9,107 nucleotides of DNA from CAYXGZ01 sp964464755 (GTDB lineage: Bacteria; Planctomycetota; MHYJ01; JACPRB01): NCBI GenBank assembly GCA_964464755.1, contig CAYXGZ010000088.1:1-9107 (forward strand), read 5' to 3'. The stretch's first letter is position 1. Each line of letters opens with the position of its first letter. Shown here piece by piece: positions 1-6,075 of this stretch. The position numbers and the translations under genes are program-made. The notes beneath the pieces are model-generated. The model did not search any database, was not told the origin of the DNA, and saw only the letters and a program-made list of their open reading frames with translations.

Positions 1-480
1 GGCCGCCTTGATGATGACGGGGTAGCCGATCTTGCGGGCGATCTCGCGGGCCTCCTTCTCGTCCTTGACGGCCTGGTCGGAGCCGGGGACGGTCGGGATC
101 CGGAGCTTCCGCGCCAGCTCCTTCGCGAGGACCTTGTCGCCGGCCTGGCGCGAGGCCTCCGGCGTGGGCCCGATGAACTTGATGTTGCAGCTCTGGCAGA
201 CCTCGGCGAAGTGCGCGTTCTCCGAGAGGAAGCCGTAGCCCGGGTGGATGGCGTCCACGTCGGCGATCTCCGCCGCGGAGAGGATGCGCGAGATGTCGAG
301 GTAGCTCTTGGTCGCGGGGCCGGGCCCGATGCAGATCGCGTAGTCCGCCTGCTTGAGGTAGTGGGCGTTCCGGTCCGCCTCCGAGAAGACGGCGACGGAC
401 TCGATCCCCATCTCGCGGCAGGCGCGGAGGATCCGGAGGGCGATCTCGCCCCGGTTGGCCACGAGGATGCGGGAAATCAT
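1..480 (-). CDS. accC: Biotin carboxylase subunit of acetyl-CoA carboxylase, N-terminal part (cut by window edge)
   Basis: This is the first 160 codons of biotin carboxylase, which uses ATP and bicarbonate to carboxylate the biotin carried by AccB in the first step of fatty acid synthesis. The reading frame starts at an ATG (478-480) and runs open to the left edge with no stop. The protein opens MISRILVANRGEIALRILRA, the standard start of the family's pre-ATP-grasp domain. It then shows CIGPGPATKSYLD, the HPGYGFLSEN motif around residues 79-88, and GPTPEA. GDKVLAK includes Lys116, which aligns with the ATP-binding Lys116 of E. coli AccC. The visible end, GYPVIIKAA, is where the glycine-rich ATP-grasp loop should begin just outside the window. 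A pyruvate or propionyl-CoA carboxylase N-terminus looks similar, but the nearby accB favours accC. No clear Shine-Dalgarno sequence precedes the ATG. It lies 31 nt after the MoaD-like gene. Confidence 0.95.
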   Translation of the reverse strand, partial: MISRILVANRGEIALRILRACREMGIESVAVFSEADRNAHYLKQADYAICIGPGPATKSYLDISRILSAAEIADVDAIHPGYGFLSENAHFAEVCQSCNIKFIGPTPEASRQAGDKVLAKELARKLRIPTVPGSDQAVKDEKEAREIARKIGYPVIIKAA

Positions 481-495
481 GGCGGTGAGGCGGCC

Positions 496-524
496 AGTAT
501 AGGGTCCCCGTTCAGGCGCCGCAA
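496..524 (-). promoter_or_regulatory. Possible sigma70-type promoter directly before accC
   Basis: Read on the minus strand, TTGCGG (519-524) is followed after 17 bp by TATACT (496-501). The -10 box matches the consensus at five of six bases and is an AT-rich patch in otherwise very GC-rich DNA; the -35 box matches at only three. Transcription would begin near position 489, leaving about nine untranslated bases before the accC ATG. No ribosome binding site is visible there, so the mRNA would be nearly leaderless. The -35 box lies inside the 3' end of the MoaD-like gene. This is a motif match only and could be chance. Confidence 0.3.
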
Positions 525-793
525 GGAGCCCCGGAGCCCCCGCTGATGGCGCAGATGACGTGCAGGACGGCCCCGGGCGGCGCGGGCGCGTCGAGAGTCG
601 TCGCGGGCCGCGAGTCGAAGAAGAAGCGGATGTGCGGGCGGACCCGGTCCTGCTCGTCGATCATGCGGACCCGGATCCCGGGGTGCCGGCGATCGAGGTC
701 CCCGAGGAGCTCCCGCAGGGTCGCCCCCTCCGCCTCGACCTCCGCGGCGCGCCCCGTGTAGGAGCGCAGCGGCGTCGCGACGTAGACCCTCAT
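512..793 (-). CDS. MoaD/ThiS-like ubiquitin-fold protein with a tail after the Gly-Gly
   Basis: This 93-residue protein has the size and sequence pattern of the MoaD/ThiS beta-grasp family, whose members act as sulfur carriers (molybdopterin, thiamin, cysteine) or as protein modifiers once their C-terminal Gly-Gly is adenylated by an E1-like enzyme. Visible features are an N-terminal beta strand (MRVYVATPLRSYTG), the helix ATLRELLGDLDRRHPGI, a central IDEQDRVRPHIRFF stretch, and the C-terminal strand GAVLHVICAISGG. Gly85-Gly86 are not terminal: SGAPCGA follows before the TGA. The start ATG (791-793) overlaps the stop of the upstream Asp-box gene as ATGA. No Shine-Dalgarno sequence is visible, so translation probably depends on reinitiation. 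From memory, MoaD/ThiS-like genes occur next to Asp-box protein genes in other bacteria. No E1-like enzyme, MoaE, ThiG or JAMM peptidase is present in the window, so the pathway is unknown. Confidence 0.82.
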   Translation of the reverse strand: MRVYVATPLRSYTGRAAEVEAEGATLRELLGDLDRRHPGIRVRMIDEQDRVRPHIRFFFDSRPATTLDAPAPPGAVLHVICAISGGSGAPCGA

Positions 794-1920
794 GCCCGGC
801 CGGTCGTCACCGAGTAGACGTGCGGGAGGTGCCGCGCGAGGTTCCTCCAGCTCCGCCCCTCGTCCGTGCTCGACCAGACCTCGCCGTTCGTCGTGCCGAG
901 GTGCAGCGCGACCGGGTCGCCGTCGTCCGCCGCCATCGCCTGCCGCTTGACGGTCCACCAGGCCTGCGAGCGCGGGAAGCCCTTGTCGAGGCGCTTCCAC
1001 GACTTCCCCGCGTCGCGGGTCACGTAGGCCGCGGGCTTGCCGCCCACGCTCGTGCGGGGCCAGACGGACGTGCCGTCCATCGGGAAGACCCAGCAGGTGT
1101 TCGGGTCGCGGGGGTGGACGACCATCGGGAAGCCGATGTCGCCGATCTTCCTCGGCATGTTGTCGCCGATGCGGATCCAGCGCGTCTCGGGCCGGTCGAG
1201 CCGGTAGATGCCGCAGTGGTTCTGCATGTAGAGCCGGTCCGGGTTCGCGGGGTGCTGGACCACGCAGTGCGGGTCGTGGCCGTACTCCGCGTCCTTCTCC
1301 GGGAGGAACTCCGCGGCGCAGCCCCGGTTCAGCGGCGTCCAGCTCCGCCCCTCGTCGGTGGACTCGAAGAAGCCGCCGCCCGAGAAGCCCGCGTAGAGGT
1401 GCGCCGGATCGCGGGGGTCCACGCAGATCGAGTGCGTGTTGGGCGCGTCGGGCGGGTCGTTGCCGGGACCGGGGCGCCAGTCCTTGTACTTCGGGTTGTC
1501 GTTGAAGCCCGAGACGCCCTCCCAGGTGTCGCCGTGGTCGCGGGAGCGGAAGATGCCGTGGGGCGCGGTGCCCGCGTACCACTCGGCGGGCCGGCTCGCG
1601 TGGCCGGGCGTGAGCCAGAACACGTGCTGCACGGCGCGGCCGAGCGGGTCGCCCTTCGGGAACGCCGGGGGCGCCGAGGCCTCCGTCCAGGTGCGGCCCT
1701 CGTCCCTGGAGCGCAGGACGACCGCGCTGAGGTGCCCCGGCTTCGCGGCCATGAGAAGGCGGGACGGGTCGCGCGGGTCCTGGATCAGGTGGTAGACGAC
1801 CTCGCCGTAGCGGAACGGGCCCTCGAGGGACCAGCGGCGGCGCGAGGGGTCCCCCTTGAGGAACCAGGCGCCCTTGCGGGTGCCCACGTAGACGATCGGA
1901 CGCCCGGCCTTCTTCGCCAT
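790..1920 (-). CDS. Asp-box (BNR) repeat beta-propeller protein, annotated elsewhere as sialidase-like
   Basis: This 376-residue protein has five Asp-box motifs (S/T-x-D-x-G-x-S/T-W): SRDEGRTW at 71-78, SRDHGDTW at 126-133, STDEGRSW at 187-194, TRDAGKSW at 301-308 and STDEGRSW at 351-358. They sit on a repeating pattern of DPRDP turns and YAG-type strands, as in sialidase/VPS10/YCF48-like propellers. There is no signal peptide or membrane segment (start MAKKAGRPIVYVGTRKG), so it should be cytoplasmic, unlike secreted sialidases, and I see no case for sialidase activity. A His/Cys-rich patch at residues 215-236 (H215, H218, C219, H223, H235, C236) could be an active or metal site, which is inference. 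The ATG follows a GGAGGG ribosome binding site and lies 21 nt after accB. The stop overlaps the MoaD-like start, which suggests coupled expression and a shared job. The biochemical function is unknown. Confidence 0.88.
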   Translation of the reverse strand: MAKKAGRPIVYVGTRKGAWFLKGDPSRRRWSLEGPFRYGEVVYHLIQDPRDPSRLLMAAKPGHLSAVVLRSRDEGRTWTEASAPPAFPKGDPLGRAVQHVFWLTPGHASRPAEWYAGTAPHGIFRSRDHGDTWEGVSGFNDNPKYKDWRPGPGNDPPDAPNTHSICVDPRDPAHLYAGFSGGGFFESTDEGRSWTPLNRGCAAEFLPEKDAEYGHDPHCVVQHPANPDRLYMQNHCGIYRLDRPETRWIRIGDNMPRKIGDIGFPMVVHPRDPNTCWVFPMDGTSVWPRTSVGGKPAAYVTRDAGKSWKRLDKGFPRSQAWWTVKRQAMAADDGDPVALHLGTTNGEVWSSTDEGRSWRNLARHLPHVYSVTTGRA

Positions 1921-1924
1921 GGGA

Positions 1925-1930
1925 CCCTCC
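1925..1930 (-). promoter_or_regulatory. Ribosome binding site of the Asp-box protein gene
   Basis: On the minus strand GGAGGG lies four bases before the ATG at 1918-1920, inside the 21-nt gap after the accB stop. It supports this ATG as the start, giving a protein that begins MAKKAG. Confidence 0.7.
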
Positions 1931-1941
1931 GGAGCCCGGGG

Positions 1942-2424
1942 CTACTTCTTCTCGATGAGGAAGAGCACCTCGCCGAACTCGACGGTCTGGCCGTTCTTGA
2001 CGAGGATCTCGCGGACGATGCCGGACGTCTCCGCCTTGATCTCGTTCATGACCTTCATGGCCTCGATGATGCAGATCACCTTCTCGGGGCCGACCTCGTC
2101 GCCCGGGTTGACGAAGGGGTCCGCCTCGGGCTTGGCGGCCCGGTAGAAGGTCCCGACGAGGGGCGACTTGAACTCGACCAGGTTCGGCCCGCGGGCGGCG
2201 GCCGCGGGGGCCGCGGGGGCGGGGGCGCCGGCCGCGACGGCCGGGACCGGCAGCACGGGGATCGGGGCCTGGACGACGGCGACCGCGGGCGCCGGGGGCG
2301 GGGCGGCGGGCCGTTCGTCCGCCCGGCGAAGGCGGATCTTCTTCCCCTCCTCCTCGTACTCGAACTCGAGGAGCTTGGCCGCCTCCATCAGGTCCAGGAG
2401 GCGCTTGATCTCGTTCAGGTCCAT
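1942..2424 (-). CDS. accB: Biotin carboxyl carrier protein of acetyl-CoA carboxylase
   Basis: AccB carries the biotin that AccC carboxylates and that the carboxyltransferase then uses to make malonyl-CoA. The 160-residue length is normal for the family. Residues 1-35 form the usual N-terminal segment (MDLNEIKRLLDLMEAAKLLE followed by a charged strand). Residues 38-78 are an Ala/Pro-rich flexible linker. Residues 80-160 are the biotinyl domain, with SPLVGTFYRAAKP (87-99), the Pro/Gly turn NPGDEVG, and the biotinylation motif EAMKVMNEI, in which Lys124 is the expected biotin site. The common form is EAMKMMN; Val replaces the Met after Lys here, a mild change. The ATG is supported by AGGAG five bases upstream. 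The gene starts 8 nt after the DUF4340 gene. accC normally follows directly, but two other genes lie between them here. Confidence 0.97.
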   Translation of the reverse strand: MDLNEIKRLLDLMEAAKLLEFEYEEEGKKIRLRRADERPAAPPPAPAVAVVQAPIPVLPVPAVAAGAPAPAAPAAAARGPNLVEFKSPLVGTFYRAAKPEADPFVNPGDEVGPEKVICIIEAMKVMNEIKAETSGIVREILVKNGQTVEFGEVLFLIEKK

Positions 2425-2429
2425 GCTCG

Positions 2430-2434
2430 CTCCT
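2430..2434 (-). promoter_or_regulatory. Ribosome binding site of accB, overlapping the upstream stop codon
   Basis: On the minus strand the bases TAGGAGCGAGCATG join the TAG stop of the DUF4340 gene (2433-2435), an AGGAG Shine-Dalgarno sequence and, after five bases, the accB ATG. A ribosome finishing the upstream gene would sit on this site, which favours translational coupling and fixes the accB start. Confidence 0.75.
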
Positions 2435-4535
2435 ATTTCGGCGTGGGCGTGGGCTCCGGGGGCGGCGTCGGCTCCGGGGGCTTCGTCCCCTCGTCCACCT
2501 TCTTCTCGAGCTTCACGCCCTCGCGGAGCTGCTCGAGGAAGGTCCGCCGGAGGCGGAAGATCGTCGCGAAGTCCGGGGTGTCCGCCTCCCCGGGCTGGGG
2601 CACCAGCTTCGCGTAGAACTGCTTGTTGATCTGCCGGCTGATGGCGATGGTCCGCTCGCGAAGCACGTTGGGCTGGTTCTCGTCCGGGGCCCAGCGGACC
2701 AGCACCTTGCTGCCCGCCGCCGGGTTCTGCAGCCCGTACGTCTCGAGGTCCTTCGGATTCCGGCTCATGTGCGCGTCGGCGCGGACGTGGTTCAGCTCGC
2801 GCAGCAGCTCCTGGATCCTCGCCTTGTCCACGGCCGCCCCGGCGTCCTGGTTGGCCTTGTCGGAGTACTTCCAGGTGCCGTCCTCGGCCCTCGTGAGCGC
2901 GTAATAGAGGTCGCGGAGCACCGGGTCGCCCTTGAGGTCCACGAAGACTTCTCGGATCGCGGCCAGCGGGACGTCGAACATCGCCGTGCTGCGCACGTTG
3001 AGGTCGGCGCGCTCCAACGCCCGCCAGTACGACTCCGGCACCTCGAAGACCTCGGTGCTGTTGGGCTTGTACAGGTAGGCCGGGCCGGTCCCGCCCGGGC
3101 AGCCGAACTTGAAGACCAGCGACTTCCGCGCCGGGTCGTCGGTCTTGAGCGCGAAGGTCAGCGTGACCCCCGGGGGCTCGAGGCCGAAGGTCTTCAGGTC
3201 GGGCTGCTTGCCGTGGAAGCCCTGGACCGTGAAGGCCAGCAGGCGCTCCACGAAGGGCTCGACCATGTCCTTCTCGATCGGGATCCCGGTGGGCTCCACG
3301 ACGACCCAGCTCACGTCCTGGACCGTCTCGTTGCCCTGCTTCGACTCGCGGACCTCGCGGACGATCTTGAGGCGGCCGGAGGGCGCCTTGATCTCGAGGG
3401 ACTGCAGGTCGTCCTTGCGGAAGTCGTAGACCTCGGTCGTGCGGAAGTCGGCCCGGGCCTTCGGGAAGCGCCGGACGGCGGACTCGAGCACCGCGCAGAT
3501 CTCGGGGCTGCCGTTGATCCGCACCCAGGTCAGCTTCAGCGTGCCCCGCTCCTCCGTCTTCCCGACCTCGACGACGAGCGGGCCGCCGTAGTTGTGCACC
3601 TCGAACTCGTAGCGCGCCTCGGGCTGGTCGAGGCCGACCTTCGCGGGATCGACGCCCTGGGCGAACTCCTCGACGGTCGCGGCCCGGAGGTCCGTGACGA
3701 GGCTCGAGAGCTTGGACTGGTCGATGCGCTCGCGCCACTCCTCGCCGTCGGCCTCCACGAGGAACCAGCCGCGCTCGCTGCCCGCGCCCCGCTCGGGCCG
3801 CATCTCGACGAGGCGGAACTTGGTCTTCTCGTAATAGGGCTCCTGCACCGGCTTGCCGTCCGGGCCGAGCTCGGGGACGTCCTGGCCGTTCGGGCCCTTG
3901 ATCGGGTTGCCCTTCGCGTCGCGCTTGATCTTGATGCGGCTGAAGCGCGCCTCGAGCGCGAGGCCCTGGACGCGGCTCGCCTCGAAGTTCACGAGGTTGC
4001 GGTTGCGGAGCTCCGCGAGCTTGCGCTGGAACGGCTCGACGGCCGTCGCGGCCCCGAGGTAGACGGTCGCGTCGCCGTCGAGCATCCAGTACCGGTAGGA
4101 CGCGTCGAGCGAGCTGGCCTTGCCGAAGCGCACGGCCTGCTTCTTGTCGCCGGTCCAGACGTTCACGCGCACGGCGGACTGGTCGAGGCCGAACGACGCG
4201 AGGTTGTAGCGCGCGTCGCCCTCGGGGATGCCGCCGTCGCGGCTCAGGCGCCGCAGGCCGGAGGTCATCTCGAAGACGCGGGAGTCGTCCGCGGGCTTCT
4301 GCACCGGGGAGGCGATCTGCCAGGTCACGCCCGCGACGGGGACGCGGTTGCGGACGAGGACGATCTCGGCCTCGCCGGGGAGCTGGATCTCCAGGCGCGT
4401 GATCTCGTCGTCCTTGCCCCCGAAGGGCGGCTTGGACGTCGCGTCGCCCTCCTCGTCCTTGGGGCGGAACGCGAACACCGCGCCCAGGGAGAGCGCGAAG
4501 AGGACGCCGAGGACCGCCGTCGTTCTCCAGTTCAT
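2433..4535 (-). CDS. Membrane-anchored DUF4340-type repeat protein
   Basis: This 700-residue protein matches the DUF4340 type often found beside Gld-like ABC-2 exporters; its molecular function is unknown. Residues 5-23 (TTAVLGVLFALSLGAVFAF) form a single N-terminal membrane segment or uncleaved signal anchor. The rest should lie on the outer face of the cytoplasmic membrane. The body looks like repeated modules: a helix ending in a hydrophobic turn, then a GL-x-x-P-like motif, then a beta strand. Copies are near SFGLDQS (114-120), VGLDQPEARYEFEV (300-313), TFGLEPPGVTLTF (449-461) and TYGLQNPAAGSKVLV (599-613). An insert at about 205-235 is rich in Gly, Pro and Lys. The tail (685-700) is a Pro-Glu-Thr repeat. 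The ATG lies 10 nt after the GldG-like stop, with a weak GGGA-type binding site. Context suggests it is an extracytoplasmic partner of the ABC complex. Confidence 0.85.
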   Translation of the reverse strand: MNWRTTAVLGVLFALSLGAVFAFRPKDEEGDATSKPPFGGKDDEITRLEIQLPGEAEIVLVRNRVPVAGVTWQIASPVQKPADDSRVFEMTSGLRRLSRDGGIPEGDARYNLASFGLDQSAVRVNVWTGDKKQAVRFGKASSLDASYRYWMLDGDATVYLGAATAVEPFQRKLAELRNRNLVNFEASRVQGLALEARFSRIKIKRDAKGNPIKGPNGQDVPELGPDGKPVQEPYYEKTKFRLVEMRPERGAGSERGWFLVEADGEEWRERIDQSKLSSLVTDLRAATVEEFAQGVDPAKVGLDQPEARYEFEVHNYGGPLVVEVGKTEERGTLKLTWVRINGSPEICAVLESAVRRFPKARADFRTTEVYDFRKDDLQSLEIKAPSGRLKIVREVRESKQGNETVQDVSWVVVEPTGIPIEKDMVEPFVERLLAFTVQGFHGKQPDLKTFGLEPPGVTLTFALKTDDPARKSLVFKFGCPGGTGPAYLYKPNSTEVFEVPESYWRALERADLNVRSTAMFDVPLAAIREVFVDLKGDPVLRDLYYALTRAEDGTWKYSDKANQDAGAAVDKARIQELLRELNHVRADAHMSRNPKDLETYGLQNPAAGSKVLVRWAPDENQPNVLRERTIAISRQINKQFYAKLVPQPGEADTPDFATIFRLRRTFLEQLREGVKLEKKVDEGTKPPEPTPPPEPTPTPK

Positions 4536-4545
4536 GGCTCGATCC

Positions 4546-6075
4546 CTACTTCCGCCGGAAGAACCAGGCCGAGATGCCGAGCAGGACGCCGACGAGGGGC
4601 AGGATGACGACGCTGGTCCAGCCGATGTAGCGCAGCGCGCCGTCGGGCAGCTTGAGCGGTCGCATGATGATCGACTTGGGGGCGATCGGATCCGCGATCA
4701 CCTGCTCGCGCTCGAGGAGCCAGCGGTAGGTGTTCAGGACGTACTCGAGGTCCGGCAGGTTCATCCCGAACATCATCCCGAGGCCCATGTCGGTCATGGA
4801 GGTCGTGCCGCCCCAGACGACGAGGCGGCCGGTCTTCGACGCGGGATTGCGCGGCTTCTCCGCCTTCTCCTCGAGGGCGACGGCCAGCGCGATCTCGGCC
4901 TGCTTCTCGCCCATGTCGGGCGAGGGGACCAGGCCCGGCTGGTAGTTGGCGTCCGCCCAGGCCGTGGCGGGCGCCTGCATGAGCACGCCGGCGTTCATCC
5001 CCGGGCGCTTGGGGGCGAGGTCGAGGCTGCAGGTGGAGATCATCCGGAACTGGGCGCCCTGCATGCCCTGGTTGATCGGGTGGTCGCCGAAGCGCTGGAT
5101 CTTGTGGATCCGCAGGTCCGAGTACGCGGACTGCCGGTCGAAGACGATGTCGCGGTTGATCCGCACGCCCAGGTCCTCGAGGAAGGCCTGCAGGGCCGGC
5201 AGCGGCGTCGGGAGGAAGGGCTCCCAGGTGACGAGGATCCGCCCCCCGCCCTTCCAGTACTCGCGCAGCGCGTCGATCTCCGGGACCTCGAAGTCCATGC
5301 GGGGCGCGGCGATCACGAGGGCGTCGGCGTCCTTGGGGACGGCCTTCTCCTTGAGGAGCTCGAGGGCGGTGAACTCGGCGTTCTCGAGCTCGCCCATCTT
5401 CGTCGTGACCATCGACATGCCCAGGCCGCGCTGGTCGCGGGCGACGGGGACGAGCTCGCGGTGCCCGAGCGTGAAGTAGATCTTCGCGCGCTTCTCGCTG
5501 GTGAGCGCGACGATCGTCGAGATGACCTTGGCCTCGGCGCGGAACTCGGAGATCTCGCCGTTCTGGGGATTGCCCTGGAACATCTCGTAGACGTTGACGG
5601 CCTTCTTCTGCCGGAGCCCGCCGGTCCCGGTGGTCGCGAAGTAGACCCAGTTCGCCGAGGGCGTCGGGAAGTCCTGGAGGAACTCCTGCAGCCCCTCCTG
5701 CGTGTCCTCGGCCCGGCGCACGACCTTGAGCTTCGGGTTCAGCACGGCCAGCTCGCCCAGCATCTTGTGGACCTGGTCCCAGGCCTGGGGCAGCGAGCGG
5801 TCGGAGCCGAAGGGGCCCTCGAACATCGGGGTCGAGTAGATCGTGAAGTCCGAGCGCAGGTTCTTGACCACCTTGCGGGAGTGGTCGGAGATCTCCCACA
5901 TCCGGTTCGCCGTGAGGTCCCAGCGCTTGGGGTGCTCCGCGGCGAGCACGTTGAGCACGACCAGGAGGCCGAGGAGGAACGCCGACATGAGGACGACGTT
6001 CGTCCAGGCGAGCAGCCGCCGGGCCCGGGTCGGGCCCGCGGCCAGCGGGGCGGCCACCGGGACCTCGGCGCTCAT
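4546..6075 (-). CDS. gldG: GldG-like auxiliary membrane protein of an ABC-2 exporter
   Basis: This 509-residue protein resembles GldG and related ABC-type uncharacterised transport auxiliary proteins. In Bacteroidota GldG works with GldA and GldF in gliding motility; in other phyla the cargo is unknown. A membrane helix at about 24-46 follows a short Ala/Pro-rich cytoplasmic start. DLTANRMWEIS (53-63) is the typical post-helix motif. The large outer domain includes KIYFTLGHRELVPV (198-211), a family-like TGH-E region, and DALVIAAPRMDFEVPEIDAL (251-270), followed by the GGGRILV strand. A second helix at about 484-505 precedes a basic RRK end. The ATG (6073-6075) overlaps the permease stop as ATGA and follows a strong GGAGGT site. 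An in-frame open stretch extends upstream to 6531, but it lies over the permease gene and lacks a matching family sequence. The symbol is by similarity only; gliding is not implied. Confidence 0.87.
   Translation of the reverse strand: MSAEVPVAAPLAAGPTRARRLLAWTNVVLMSAFLLGLLVVLNVLAAEHPKRWDLTANRMWEISDHSRKVVKNLRSDFTIYSTPMFEGPFGSDRSLPQAWDQVHKMLGELAVLNPKLKVVRRAEDTQEGLQEFLQDFPTPSANWVYFATTGTGGLRQKKAVNVYEMFQGNPQNGEISEFRAEAKVISTIVALTSEKRAKIYFTLGHRELVPVARDQRGLGMSMVTTKMGELENAEFTALELLKEKAVPKDADALVIAAPRMDFEVPEIDALREYWKGGGRILVTWEPFLPTPLPALQAFLEDLGVRINRDIVFDRQSAYSDLRIHKIQRFGDHPINQGMQGAQFRMISTCSLDLAPKRPGMNAGVLMQAPATAWADANYQPGLVPSPDMGEKQAEIALAVALEEKAEKPRNPASKTGRLVVWGGTTSMTDMGLGMMFGMNLPDLEYVLNTYRWLLEREQVIADPIAPKSIIMRPLKLPDGALRYIGWTSVVILPLVGVLLGISAWFFRRK

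Noticed and set aside
512..535. A frameshift as the cause of the tail after the Gly-Gly in the MoaD-like protein.
   Set aside because: A simple one-base change cannot be inferred: the codons after Gly-Gly are ordinary GC-rich codons and end at a TGA only 31 nt before accC. A sequencing error cannot be excluded, but nothing points to one.
794..1582. A long N-terminal extension of the MoaD-like frame, which would give a 356-residue protein.
   Set aside because: The extra part runs in another frame through the Asp-box gene and is Arg/Pro/Ala-rich nonsense. The family start MRVYVATPLRSYTG at 793 with an ATGA overlap is much more convincing.
790..1920. A true exo-alpha-sialidase.
   Set aside because: Asp-boxes are structural and shared by many propellers. 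There is no signal peptide and I cannot identify the arginine triad and catalytic residues of sialidases, so the activity should not be assigned.
2436..2485. A tandem DNA repeat at the 3' end of the DUF4340 gene.
   Set aside because: The imperfect repeat simply encodes the Pro-Glu-Thr tail of the protein and is too short and irregular to list as a separate repeat element.
820..2616. A 598-codon open frame on the plus strand opposite the Asp-box protein and accB.
   Set aside because: It lies opposite genes with clear families, its translation is dominated by Arg, Ala, Val, Leu and Asp without any motif, and such frames arise in GC-rich DNA because stop codons are rare.
2425..3738. A long upstream extension of accB.
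   Set aside because: It would overlap the DUF4340 gene in a different frame. AGGAG five bases before the ATG at 2424 and the normal 160-residue length settle the start.
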